A DNA stretch of 64,000 nucleotides from Gammaproteobacteria bacterium (lineage in GTDB: Bacteria > Pseudomonadota > Gammaproteobacteria > JAPPPA01). The position numbers were made by a program, and so were the translations under genes. A model generated the notes under the pieces. That model was not told the DNA's origin. It made no database searches and worked only from the letters and a program-made list of their open reading frames with translations. How positions within the stretch are numbered: position 1 is the stretch's first letter; each line of letters starts with the position of its first letter. The DNA is taken from assembly GCA_030425645.1 (NCBI GenBank), contig JAUHZK010000006.1:62001-126000 (forward strand). Reading direction: 5' to 3'. Positions 39,658 through 48,093 of this stretch are shown in pieces.

Positions 39658-40248
39658 TTATGGCTTGCTGGATGTTAGAAAGTAAGCCTGGAACAAAGGC
39701 TGAATACCGTCTTTTTTGCCCCATAGTTTTTCGGCGCTGTCGGCCATGGCTATACGGGCAATTTCACCCATTACCAATTGCGCAATGGCAGCGCGTAACT
39801 CATCTGCCGGGTGGCGGGTGGCTGCGCCGGCCATCACGGCGGTGGAGTGAATAACTTCAATTAGCTCGGTTACGCCTTTGGTCACTTCGCCGTCGCGCTC
39901 ATTCAACATGGCGTGCATCAATACGCCACCAACGCCTTTTTCTTCTTCTTCTAACTCCCGCAACACCTTAATGACTGAATTAATGGTGCCTACGTAGTCG
40001 CCTTCGCCCGCGGCAATGGCGCTCAGCAGTCGTTGTCGGGTCTTTTCCAGAATGTCGTTCACTACCGCGCCCACTAGTGCTTGTTTGGATTTGAAGTGAT
40101 GCAGCAGTGAAGGGCGGGTAATACCGCAGCGTTTAGCAATGGCATCTAGTGGTGCGCCAATGCCTTGTTCGCCAAATTCTAGGCGAGCGGCTTTTAAAAT
40201 TTGATCTTGGGTGGCGGGGTCATTCGCGCTTTTTTTAGGGCGGGCCAT
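39658..40248 (-). CDS. TetR-family regulator divergent from alkB
   Basis: 196 residues from ATG 40248 (MARPKKSAND); a TTG four codons earlier is less likely. HTH: DQILKAARLEFGEQGIGAPL then CGITRPSLLHHFKSK. A palindrome lies just upstream of its start and a second similar one lies at the alkB promoter, so it probably represses itself and alkB. The effector may be an alkane, alcohol or fatty acyl compound; this is inference. Confidence 0.88.
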   Translation of the reverse strand: MARPKKSANDPATQDQILKAARLEFGEQGIGAPLDAIAKRCGITRPSLLHHFKSKQALVGAVVNDILEKTRQRLLSAIAAGEGDYVGTINSVIKVLRELEEEEKGVGGVLMHAMLNERDGEVTKGVTELIEVIHSTAVMAGAATRHPADELRAAIAQLVMGEIARIAMADSAEKLWGKKDGIQPLFQAYFLTSSKP

Positions 40249-40262
40249 AGTGAAACTCAAAA

Positions 40263-40283
40263 TAATCTACTAGGTGTAGATTA
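40263..40283. promoter_or_regulatory. Palindromic operator near the tetR start
   Basis: TAATCTAC-5-GTAGATTA is a perfect palindrome (extends to ATAATCTAC/GTAGATTAT), 15 bases from the TetR start codon. It matches in sequence the second site at 40385. Confidence 0.75.
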
Positions 40284-40361
40284 TAAGTAAAGGACTGTTA
40301 AATAAAGGTTTTTAGTGGTTTTTGTTACCTTTTCGCCATCATAAAATCGTTTAGCTTAGTG

Positions 40362-40406
40362 TTGACAGGCTGTTTTTTAGCTCATAACCTACTCATGTGT
40401 AGATTA
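40362..40406 (+). promoter_or_regulatory. alkB promoter with overlapping operator
   Basis: TTGACA (40362-40367), 17 bases, then TAACCT (40385-40390) form a good sigma-70 type promoter. The -10 is inside TAACCTAC-6-GTAGATTA (40385-40406), which differs from the tetR-proximal palindrome by one base in an arm and one in the spacer. A repressor bound here would block RNA polymerase. Confidence 0.7.
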
Positions 40407-40465
40407 ATTGATGTCGCCAATAAACGCCTTGGATATTGAACAAAGGCAGACACGTAGGAGTAAAC

Positions 40466-41638
40466 ATGCAAGCTAGTAACACCCTTAATAATGGGATGAA
40501 CAATACGCCAGCAGAAAGTTGGGTAGACGGTAAGCGCCACCTTTGGTTGTTGGGAATGACCATTCCGCTATTTCCAATGTTGAGTGGTTGGTTTGCCACA
40601 TTCACCAGTTCAGAACTGGTGTGGTGGTTTAGCCCGGTATTTGTATATGGCGCCATTCCGCTGATGGATTGGATTTTTGGCGGCGACCCGCATAACCCGC
40701 CAGAGTCCATCGTTAGCCAGCTAGAAAAAGACAACTACTACCGCCTAGTGGTTTACGCCTTTATTCCGCTGCAATTTATTTCGCTGTTTTGGGCGATGTC
40801 AGTACTCACTAGCGGCACCCTAGGTTGGGTGGGCTCTATTGGTCTAACGCTCTCTATCGGTATGGTCAGTGCGGTTGCCTTCAATACTGCACACGAGCTG
40901 GGCCACAAGCACGAGAAGTTAGATCAGTGGCTTTCTAAGATTTCGTTGATGCCGACGGCTTATGGTCACTTCTTTGTTGAACATAATCGTGGTCACCATA
41001 TCCGCGTGGCGACACCAGAAGATCCAGCCAGCTCACGCTACGGCGAAAGCTACTGGGAGTTTCTACCACGCACCATGCTAGGCAGCCTAAAGAGCGCTTG
41101 GAAAATTGAAGCCACCCGTATGAAAGGCCTAGGCCATTCAGCTATCCATTGGAAGAATGACAACATCCAAGCTTGGGCTATGTCGGTAGTGTTGTTCGCG
41201 GTAATGGTCGCCGTGTTTGGCTGGAAAGTGCTGCCATTTATGGCGGCGCAAGCGTTCTTCTCAATTACCTTGTTCGAGATCATCAACTACCTCGAGCACT
41301 ACGGCCTAAAACGCCAAAAGCTAGAAGATGGCCGCTATGAGCCATGCCAGCCAGAGCACTCTTGGAACAGCAATCATATTGTGACTAACTTGTTCCTATA
41401 CCAGCTGCAGCGTCACTCAGACCACCACGCGAATCCATCGCGTAGTTTCCAAGCGCTGCGTCACTTTGAAGATGTGCCGCAGTTGCCATCTGGTTACGCT
41501 GGCATGATTCCATTGGCCTATATCACGCCACTATGGCGCCGAGTGATGGACCCGAAAGTAAAAGCCCATTATGGCGGTGATCTGTCTAAGGCGAATGTGC
41601 AGCCGCGGGTGGCTAGGAAGTTGGGTTTGGCTGCTTAG
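40466..41638 (+). CDS. alkB: Alkane 1-monooxygenase AlkB
   Basis: An integral membrane di-iron hydroxylase that oxidises medium-chain n-alkanes at the terminal carbon. 390 residues from ATG 40466, which has AGGAG upstream; the longer TTG start at 40436 is not supported. All His clusters are present: HELGHKHEK (about 143), EHNRGHH (about 172), the HYG motif (about 278) and LQRHSDHHA (about 314). Six membrane helices are visible. Rubredoxin is not fused or adjacent. Confidence 0.95.
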   Translation: MQASNTLNNGMNNTPAESWVDGKRHLWLLGMTIPLFPMLSGWFATFTSSELVWWFSPVFVYGAIPLMDWIFGGDPHNPPESIVSQLEKDNYYRLVVYAFIPLQFISLFWAMSVLTSGTLGWVGSIGLTLSIGMVSAVAFNTAHELGHKHEKLDQWLSKISLMPTAYGHFFVEHNRGHHIRVATPEDPASSRYGESYWEFLPRTMLGSLKSAWKIEATRMKGLGHSAIHWKNDNIQAWAMSVVLFAVMVAVFGWKVLPFMAAQAFFSITLFEIINYLEHYGLKRQKLEDGRYEPCQPEHSWNSNHIVTNLFLYQLQRHSDHHANPSRSFQALRHFEDVPQLPSGYAGMIPLAYITPLWRRVMDPKVKAHYGGDLSKANVQPRVARKLGLAA

Positions 41639-41658
41639 TCACTTACCAAGCTTAGATG

Positions 41659-41690
41659 AAAAAGCCCGCTTTTTAGCGGGCTTTTTTTCG
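41659..41690. terminator. Bidirectional terminator after alkB
   Basis: AGCCCGCT and AGCGGGCT pair around TTTT, with A-runs before and T-runs after, between convergent genes. Confidence 0.92.
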
Positions 41691-41750
41691 CACATTAGCG
41701 ACGTCTCTATTCTTCCGGTTAATGTTTCTCTCTTTCGTTCGTGGTTATTG

Positions 41751-42044
41751 CTACAAATATGGCTCGAATAAAATAGGTGCGATATATGGCATGCCTGCAA
41801 TTAGTAGAGCGAGAGCGGCTATCCAAGATAGAACCCCCACTTTGGCTAAGGTGGGTGAGTGGTTAAGCTCCATAAAGTAGTAAGCAACTAGGGAAACTTT
41901 TGCGCCTGCTACCACTGCTAATACGGCAAGTGCGATGCTGCTGCTGGTAATGCTCGTGGTCTCAAAATGCCAATAGGCCATCACGGTGATTAACAGCAAG
42001 CTAATCCAGGCCAGCTCGTAAGTTCTTATGGTTTTGATGTTCAT
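41751..42044 (-). CDS. Cytochrome c oxidase subunit IV-like membrane protein
   Basis: 97 residues with three membrane helices (LAWISLLLITVMAYWHF, SIALAVLAVVAGAKVSLVAYYFMEL, VGVLSWIAALALLIAGM). The KVSLVAYYFMEL segment is typical of prokaryotic subunit IV (COX4_pro) and NorF-like proteins. It lies 12 bases after a subunit III-like gene. No catalytic subunit is near. Confidence 0.8.
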   Translation of the reverse strand: MNIKTIRTYELAWISLLLITVMAYWHFETTSITSSSIALAVLAVVAGAKVSLVAYYFMELNHSPTLAKVGVLSWIAALALLIAGMPYIAPILFEPYL

Positions 42045-42056
42045 AGGTTGCTCGCG

Positions 42057-42620
42057 TTAGGAATAGATCAGCAGGAATAGGAAGATCCAGATCATATCTA
42101 CCAGATGCCAATAAATACCGGCACTTTCTATAAACACCATGCCGGTCGGCGTTAGTGATTGATCTTGGCAATACAGCCGCATACAGACAGTGATGCCTAC
42201 CATGCCAAGAACCACATGGAAAAGGTGCAGACCGGTAAACGAGTAGTAATAAGAGAAAAAGGTGCTGGTGCTGTAAAGGCCTCCTTGTTGAATGACTTCG
42301 TAGTATTCAAAGCACTTCACCAGTACAAAGCTGACGCCGCACATTAAAGTTGCCTGAAACAGGCGTTTGGCTTGCTGTATAGCGCCCGCCCTGGCCAAGC
42401 TAACCGCTTTGGCAAAGAAGTAAGAGCTGCTTAGCAATATCAACGTATTGAGTAGGCCAGTGGAGGATGACAAAAGTGCTTGGCCCTCTCCAAATGCTTG
42501 AGGGCTCGTTACGCGGTAGTAACTCATCACCAAGCAAATGATGGAGAACATAGCCGCATCAATGGCTATGAACATCCAAAAGTCGGGATCGCCAGGCAGT
42601 TTTCTAGTGTTTGGTTTCAA
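42057..42620 (-). CDS. Heme-copper oxidase subunit III-like protein (NorE-like)
   Basis: 187 residues, five membrane helices. Segment GLHLFHVVLGM and the C-terminal ESAGIYWHLVDMIWIFLFLLIY are hallmarks of the CoxIII/NorE group. The start is TTG with AAGG upstream; no nearer ATG is available. It sits between the 6-helix gene and the subunit IV-like gene, in one apparent operon. Subunits I and II are absent. Confidence 0.85.
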   Translation of the reverse strand: MKPNTRKLPGDPDFWMFIAIDAAMFSIICLVMSYYRVTSPQAFGEGQALLSSSTGLLNTLILLSSSYFFAKAVSLARAGAIQQAKRLFQATLMCGVSFVLVKCFEYYEVIQQGGLYSTSTFFSYYYSFTGLHLFHVVLGMVGITVCMRLYCQDQSLTPTGMVFIESAGIYWHLVDMIWIFLFLLIYS

Positions 42621-42630
42621 CCGTATAGCC

Positions 42631-43320
42631 TTACAAATGTTGTTTTACTGCTGGCACCATCACCCTGGGTGACAGAATATAGGCGGCGGAAAACACTACC
42701 AACGCAAACCAGAACACGATCAAGCCGTTCCAAGCGAAGGGCCCAGTTTGGAATGTGATGCATAAGGCGCCGGGAATAATCGCAATCAATACCCACAAAC
42801 AAAGCAGTCCATACCACTTAGGGAGAATATTGAGGCTTTTGTTTTTGGCAATCACGGCAGCCCAGAATAGGCAGATAAATTGAGCAAATAATGCGGGCGC
42901 AGTGGCGAAAAAGTTAAGCCACGCCAAGTCGTTTAGGAGCTGGATTAGCTCCGGTGAGCGGTCGGCGCGAAAAGCGGCCGTGCCCCAAAAAACCGCCGAC
43001 ATCATCTGGATGACCATGCCCAAGGTGGATGAAATGACATAAGCCAGTGTCATGGTGCCGAAATGGCCTTCAATCTTCTGAATCAGCTTGCTGGTAACCG
43101 CAGTGTAAAGGCTTAGAGTGAAACAGCCCATCATGACCAAAATGGCGCCTATTTTCATACCAAGGTTTTGCTGGCTGAATAGCTCGGCAATCTCGGCGGC
43201 GCTGGAAGAGGGGTTGTGCGCCGGAATGGCATCCATCAAAAATATCCAGGCTATGCCCATCATGTTGATATAAATAAAGCCGCACCAGGCGCTGAAGACT
43301 TTAAAATTTGACCCTGCCAT
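42631..43320 (-). CDS. Six-helix membrane protein of unknown function
   Basis: 229 residues from ATG 43320, which is preceded by AGAGGA. About six membrane helices, no catalytic motifs seen. Small conserved-looking patches are WIFLMDAIPAHNPS and MTLAYVISSTLGM. First gene of an operon with the CoxIII- and CoxIV-like genes and divergent from an AraC regulator. I do not recognise a named family. Confidence 0.65.
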   Translation of the reverse strand: MAGSNFKVFSAWCGFIYINMMGIAWIFLMDAIPAHNPSSSAAEIAELFSQQNLGMKIGAILVMMGCFTLSLYTAVTSKLIQKIEGHFGTMTLAYVISSTLGMVIQMMSAVFWGTAAFRADRSPELIQLLNDLAWLNFFATAPALFAQFICLFWAAVIAKNKSLNILPKWYGLLCLWVLIAIIPGALCITFQTGPFAWNGLIVFWFALVVFSAAYILSPRVMVPAVKQHL

Positions 43321-43461
43321 TACGCGTTTCCTCTTCAATAAATTGGTCGGTGACGGGATCCGTCAGCGGTAGTCGCTAGTTAGGCGTTCTAGTGGGCAAA
43401 ATTAAAGCATAGGAGCCGCGTCGCAATAACCTTCTATAAAGACAAAAAAGTAGCCCAAAAG

Positions 43462-43475
43462 GACAACATCTTGTC
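43462..43475. promoter_or_regulatory. Small inverted repeat upstream of the first AraC gene
   Basis: GACAA-CATC-TTGTC is a perfect small palindrome 31 bases before the AraC start, followed by TAGTAT, a possible -10 box. It may be an autoregulatory site. Confidence 0.35.
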
Positions 43476-43506
43476 TAGTATCCTAGTTCTACTTCCTGCG
43501 TAACCT

Positions 43507-44514
43507 ATGAGTATGAGTAAATACGTTCCGGCTAGGTATCTGGACTATGTACCGTCGTTGTGGCCCCTTAATCATTATCAGCAGACATTGGCTGCGCTGG
43601 GTATTGAGGAGAGTGCTTTACAGCAGCCAGGCGCTAGAGTGCCAGTAGGTCTTTTTATTGCCTATCTACACGCCTTAGAAAGCCAATACCACGGGGTGGA
43701 ACCGCCTAGCTTGCTTACCTTGGCGCATTTCAATTCGGCCACGCACGGTTTGTTTGGTATGGCTACGCTGGCCGCGCCAACTGTTAATGACGCATTGGCC
43801 ACGGCCATGAGGTACCTACATTTGGTCATGCCAGCCCTGCGCCTTGACCATGTTGAATGCGACGGCATGGTGTTAGAGCTTTGTGCTGCTGATGGTTTTA
43901 CTAACTTACCGCCTATTTTGGTAGAAGTGGCGGCGGGGGTCGTTAAGCAATTCAGCGACTATGCAATCGGTGATAAAAAGATTATTAGTGCGTCTTTTCA
44001 GCACAACCAACAGTATTCGGCTACTGCCTATAGAGATTTCTTCGGTTGCCCAGTTACGTTTGAAGGTGCGTCAAATCGTTTTGAAATGGAAGGCTTGGAT
44101 TTAAATGCTGCCATGCAAATGGGCGATTCCAGAACGGCTCACCTGTTGGAGAAAGAGCTTATTTCGCAAGCCAATGCCGGCGCTAACGTTAATACCGTTG
44201 AAGGCTCTGTAATGGAATATTTAGAGCAGAATAAGCAGCGTTTGGGTAGCGTAGAAAAAGCTGAGGTGGCTACACAGCTGGGCATGACGACCCGAACTCT
44301 CACGCGTCGGCTGCTAAAGGAAAACGCAGGTTTCCGCGCGCTGCTAAATGGTAAAAAAATAGAGTTGGCTTACGCCCGGTTAGACGGGGAAGCTGATAGC
44401 CTCGGTCAAATTGCAGAAGAGTTAGGGTTTTCAGACGCCAAAGCGTTTAGTCGCTTCTTTAAGCGAGAGGTTGGGAAAACGCCTTCCCAATATCGTCGCC
44501 GGAAGGTGAAGTAA
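43507..44514 (+). CDS. AraC-family transcriptional regulator (first copy)
   Basis: 335 residues: an N-terminal arabinose-binding-type domain of the group linked to alkane and other hydrophobic substrates, and a C-terminal AraC HTH (VATQLGMTTRTLTRRLLKEN; IAEELGFSDAKAFSRFFKRE). It lies between the CoxIII/IV-like operon and the MOSC-fusion gene, so it may control the former as divergent partner. The inducer is not known. Confidence 0.88.
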   Translation: MSMSKYVPARYLDYVPSLWPLNHYQQTLAALGIEESALQQPGARVPVGLFIAYLHALESQYHGVEPPSLLTLAHFNSATHGLFGMATLAAPTVNDALATAMRYLHLVMPALRLDHVECDGMVLELCAADGFTNLPPILVEVAAGVVKQFSDYAIGDKKIISASFQHNQQYSATAYRDFFGCPVTFEGASNRFEMEGLDLNAAMQMGDSRTAHLLEKELISQANAGANVNTVEGSVMEYLEQNKQRLGSVEKAEVATQLGMTTRTLTRRLLKENAGFRALLNGKKIELAYARLDGEADSLGQIAEELGFSDAKAFSRFFKREVGKTPSQYRRRKVK

Positions 44515-44540
44515 CGCTGCGTCACTAAAAGGAGGCTTTA

Positions 44541-46613
44541 TTAAAGCTCAATAACCAAGTCAGACTTAGGTCGCGCGGAACAAAGCAATACTTTGTTTTT
44601 CCCGCCAGGCACTTGCACGTCTTCGGGGTATTGCACTTGGCCGCTGATGAGCGTGCATTCGCAGGCTTGGCAGGCGCCGTAGCGGCAGCCGGATTCGGCT
44701 TCGATGCCTTGTTCTTCGGTGAAGGTGAGTAGGTTTTCTTGGGCTGGGTCCCAGTTAGCGGTTTGTTCGCTTTTGGCGAAGCGAATTTGATATTGGGTTT
44801 GGTCGCTGTCGTCTACGGCTTGGCTGCTGCCAAAGCTTTCGAATTGGATGTTGTCGGCGTTGATACCTTGAGCGGTTAGGTCGTCGTGTAGGGCTTTGCT
44901 AAAGTCAGGTTTGCCACAGAGCATGTAGTGTTGGCCGTTGGGCTGGCCATTCGCGTCTTCTAGCTTGGAAATAATCTGAGCGGCGCTCATACGGCCGGCG
45001 ATGGCGTTATGAACAGGCTCGCCAGTTGGCTGGCTGATAAACAGCTGCAGTTTGAAGTTGTTGAGCCGTGTTTGTAATTGGCTAAGTGCGTCTCTAAAGG
45101 CGAAGTCTTCGCTGCTACGAATGCCGTGGAATAACTGCACCGGACGATTTGGATTTTCCGCAGCGATGGATTCCAGCATGGATAGGAATGGCGTAATGCC
45201 GATGCCGGCGCTGACGAGTGTGAGTGGTGTGTTGTCCGTGGGTACATCGGCGAATTGGCCGCCGGGGTCTTTGATCCAAATTGTGTCGCCTGTGCGTAGG
45301 TTGTCGTGTAAGGCTCCTGAGCCTTTGCCGACAACGGTATTGCTATTGTCTTGGCTGGTTTCGCGTTTCACCGAGATACGGTAGCTGCCGCTGTTATTGG
45401 CGCCAGAAAGCGAGTAGGGGCGGTATACAAAACTACCATCGGTTTGTGGTACGGCAAGCACAATATGTTGGCCGGGCACAAAGCGCGGCAGGCTTTCGCG
45501 GCTTGGGTCTTGGAACCAGAACGAGGTGATGTCGCTGGATTCTGGTTCGCGTTTGATTAGCGTAAATGGACGAAAACCTTTCGGGTGCTGGGATTGGGTT
45601 TTAGCCGAGCTTTCGCTGCGTTTGTCTTGCCATTCGGCCAAGACATTGCCGAGTTTAATAATTTGCGATTTCAGTTTGCGGCCTGTTCCAGTAAGCCAGA
45701 CTGAGAGTTTGTCATTACGCTTTGGCACAAGCTGCACGGTGTCGCCCGCACGAATCACGCCGTTATTACGTGGCGTGGCGTAGGCGCCGAGGTGTTGGTT
45801 AGCGTGTTGCATAACAGCTAGCGGCACTTTCGGGTCTTTGTGTATGCCGGGTTGTTCGGCGCCGGGCATAGAGCAGCGGATGGTGGGGTGGTTGCAGCGG
45901 ACGATGGCATCGCCAATTTTTAAGTCCATGCCACTCCAATCGTTTTCGGCAAGGCCTTCAAATTCCGGCGTGGTTTCGATGACAAAACTCGGACGATAAC
46001 GTTCGGCGCAAAAGTTACCTTCCGGGTAATACCGGTTCATGGTGTCTAGCGTGGCAGTGGTGATGAAGTGCAGCGGGTAGACGTCGTAAAAGGTGCCGGG
46101 AGGAGTCGCGTATTTAGACACGGTGCCGAGCACTTTGAGTGAGAACCAAGAAAAATCCGGATCGGGGTCATCGGCTTTCATGCCCAAGACGTAGCGGGTT
46201 TCGCTAGGCGTCATTGGTTTAGCGAGTTTAAAGGGCTTTTTGTTTTTAGCCGCAGGGCGTTGCAGCAAGCTCACCCGTTTGCCGCAGTACATCGACAAAA
46301 TAGCATCGACATAAGGGTCGTCAGACCGAACCAGGCGGCCGTCTGGGAATTCGATTTCAACTAGCGATCGTGCCTGTGGGCCAAAGCCGTCTTGTGGTTC
46401 GTTGATATAACGCGCCTTCAGCATCATCAGCTTAGGAATGTTTTTGCCGCCGACAATGGCGCCCGTTTCGTCATCACGTATCGCCCAGGTTCGGTCGTCG
46501 GCAAAGCCTGCCGGTTCTAATTGGGCGCTACTAACGGTTTCGCCAAACATGGATTTAACCGGGAAACGCCAAACTTGTTTGATGCGGCCGACGGTGATTG
46601 GGCTGGCTGACAT
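44541..46613 (-). CDS. MOSC domain fused to ferredoxin-NADP(H)-type reductase and [2Fe-2S] ferredoxin
   Basis: 690 residues. Domains in order: MOSC N-terminal barrel (residues 1-120) and MOSC (about 140-300; RCNHPTIRCSMPG carries a conserved Cys, the putative molybdenum or sulfur site); FAD- and NAD-binding reductase (about 345-590; YRPYSLSG, SAGIGITPFLSML, CGKPDF); plant-type [2Fe-2S] ferredoxin at the C-terminus (CRYGACQACECTL plus LLC). AAGGGG precedes ATG. Related to YcbX-type N-hydroxylated base reductases with an added reductase. Its place beside the CYP153 and AlkB genes hints at electron delivery, which is unproven. Confidence 0.9.
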   Translation of the reverse strand: MSASPITVGRIKQVWRFPVKSMFGETVSSAQLEPAGFADDRTWAIRDDETGAIVGGKNIPKLMMLKARYINEPQDGFGPQARSLVEIEFPDGRLVRSDDPYVDAILSMYCGKRVSLLQRPAAKNKKPFKLAKPMTPSETRYVLGMKADDPDPDFSWFSLKVLGTVSKYATPPGTFYDVYPLHFITTATLDTMNRYYPEGNFCAERYRPSFVIETTPEFEGLAENDWSGMDLKIGDAIVRCNHPTIRCSMPGAEQPGIHKDPKVPLAVMQHANQHLGAYATPRNNGVIRAGDTVQLVPKRNDKLSVWLTGTGRKLKSQIIKLGNVLAEWQDKRSESSAKTQSQHPKGFRPFTLIKREPESSDITSFWFQDPSRESLPRFVPGQHIVLAVPQTDGSFVYRPYSLSGANNSGSYRISVKRETSQDNSNTVVGKGSGALHDNLRTGDTIWIKDPGGQFADVPTDNTPLTLVSAGIGITPFLSMLESIAAENPNRPVQLFHGIRSSEDFAFRDALSQLQTRLNNFKLQLFISQPTGEPVHNAIAGRMSAAQIISKLEDANGQPNGQHYMLCGKPDFSKALHDDLTAQGINADNIQFESFGSSQAVDDSDQTQYQIRFAKSEQTANWDPAQENLLTFTEEQGIEAESGCRYGACQACECTLISGQVQYPEDVQVPGGKNKVLLCSARPKSDLVIEL

Positions 46614-46774
46614 GCTGTCCCCTTATTAGTGAACTGGGTGGTGAGCTAGGTTTTGTTAGTTATTAATAGCAATGGGATTTAGCCTAGCAGAATGTGCCTT
46701 GCTGGTAATTGACGGCGAGCGCCAAGCATTAGCTTGAGACGACTAACTGTTGCTCATAACGACTACCCACTGGC

Positions 46775-46802
46775 AAAAAAAGAAGCCCGCTAAACAGCGG
46801 GC
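46775..46802 (-). terminator. Terminator of the CYP153 operon
   Basis: On the minus strand GCCCGC and GCGGGC pair around TGTTTA, followed by TTCTTTTTTT. It lies 29 bases after the ferredoxin reductase stop. The rest of the 217-base gap (46614-46830) shows nothing else. Confidence 0.85.
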
Positions 46803-46830
46803 GTAAGTGACCAACCCCTTGGTGTTTTGA

Positions 46831-48051
46831 CTATTTGGGCAGCAGCTCGTTTACAGCGATGGACTCGTCGGCGAGTTGCTCAGCCGGCACGCTGGCGTGA
46901 TTGGCGATTAGGCGCTTGCTAAGCATGAATTCTTTAGGCCGGTTGACGCAGTCAGCGGCTAATAGCTTGCCTTGTTGTAGATAGAAGGCCGCAAAACCGT
47001 CGTCGCTGTTGATGTCGCCGCGAATCACCACTTGGTCGTAACCTTGACTGAGGCCAGCAATTTGTAACTTTAAGTTGTATTGGTCTGACCAAAACCACGG
47101 CAGGGTGGTGCAGTCTTTTTGTTGGCCGCAGAGCGTGGCAGCGGCGGTTTTGGCTTGCTCAGTCGCATTCGGCACCGACTCCAAACGCAGGCGGCGTTGG
47201 TAAACCTTGCTGACTTGGCTAGTGCAGTCACCGGCGGCGACGATATTGGGGTCGTCGGTGGCGCAGTAGCTATCGACTTTAATGCCATTCTCGATCGCTA
47301 GGCCGGCTTGCTCGGCAAGTTCGGTGTTGGGAATAACGCCAATGCCAATCACCACTAAGCTGGCCTCTAATTCGCGGCCGTCGGTGCAGATTACTTTTTC
47401 TACGCGCTCCGTGCCGACAAAGGATTGCGCGGCCACGCCAGTGAGAACATTAACGCCTTGCTTGCTGTGTACGCGGTGGTAAAACGCCGATACTTCTGGC
47501 GCGGTGACTCGTTGCAATACACGCTCGGCCATTTCCAATACAGTGACTTGCATACCCAGCTTGGTAAGCGAAGCCGCGGTTTCTAGGCCGATATAGCCGC
47601 CACCCACAATCACCGCCTGTTGCCCAGCTACTACGCTGGATTTAATCGCTTCGGCGTCGGCCATGTCGCGTAGGTAATGAATGCTACCCAAGCCAACGCC
47701 GGGAATGTCGGCTTTGCGTACCCGGGCGCCGGTGCACAGCGCCAGTTTGTCGTACTGCAGGGTTTCGCCGCTGGCTAGGCTCAGGCTTTGTTCTTGGCGG
47801 TTAATGCTGGTTACGCGGCCTTGTTTAAATTCGGCCTGTTGTTTTTCATAAAACGCGGCGGGGCGAATGCCAAGGCTGGCGGCGTCTTTTTCGCCGGACA
47901 GATAGGCTTTTGAAAGCGGCGGGCGATGATATGGCAGGTTGGGGTCATCGCTGATAACCAAAATTTCGCCGTCCCATCCTTCTTGGCGAAGGCTTGGAAT
48001 TAACTGGGCGGTAGCGTGGCTAGCGCCGATGATGATGCATCTTTTAGTCAT
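46831..48051 (-). CDS. FAD-dependent ferredoxin (or rubredoxin) reductase
   Basis: 406 residues. Rossmann motifs: CIIIGASHATAQ (FAD), VIVGGGYIGLE (NADH) and VAAGDCT (FAD, C-terminal). It resembles the putidaredoxin/terpredoxin reductase class. Last gene of the CYP153 operon, so it should pass electrons from NADH to the operon ferredoxin and then the P450. It could also serve a rubredoxin for AlkB elsewhere. GGAG precedes the start. Confidence 0.92.
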   Translation of the reverse strand: MTKRCIIIGASHATAQLIPSLRQEGWDGEILVISDDPNLPYHRPPLSKAYLSGEKDAASLGIRPAAFYEKQQAEFKQGRVTSINRQEQSLSLASGETLQYDKLALCTGARVRKADIPGVGLGSIHYLRDMADAEAIKSSVVAGQQAVIVGGGYIGLETAASLTKLGMQVTVLEMAERVLQRVTAPEVSAFYHRVHSKQGVNVLTGVAAQSFVGTERVEKVICTDGRELEASLVVIGIGVIPNTELAEQAGLAIENGIKVDSYCATDDPNIVAAGDCTSQVSKVYQRRLRLESVPNATEQAKTAAATLCGQQKDCTTLPWFWSDQYNLKLQIAGLSQGYDQVVIRGDINSDDGFAAFYLQQGKLLAADCVNRPKEFMLSKRLIANHASVPAEQLADESIAVNELLPK

Positions 48052-48093
48052 GGTTGGGTTTCTCCATAGAAGCGGCCTGGGTTCGATGGCGGC

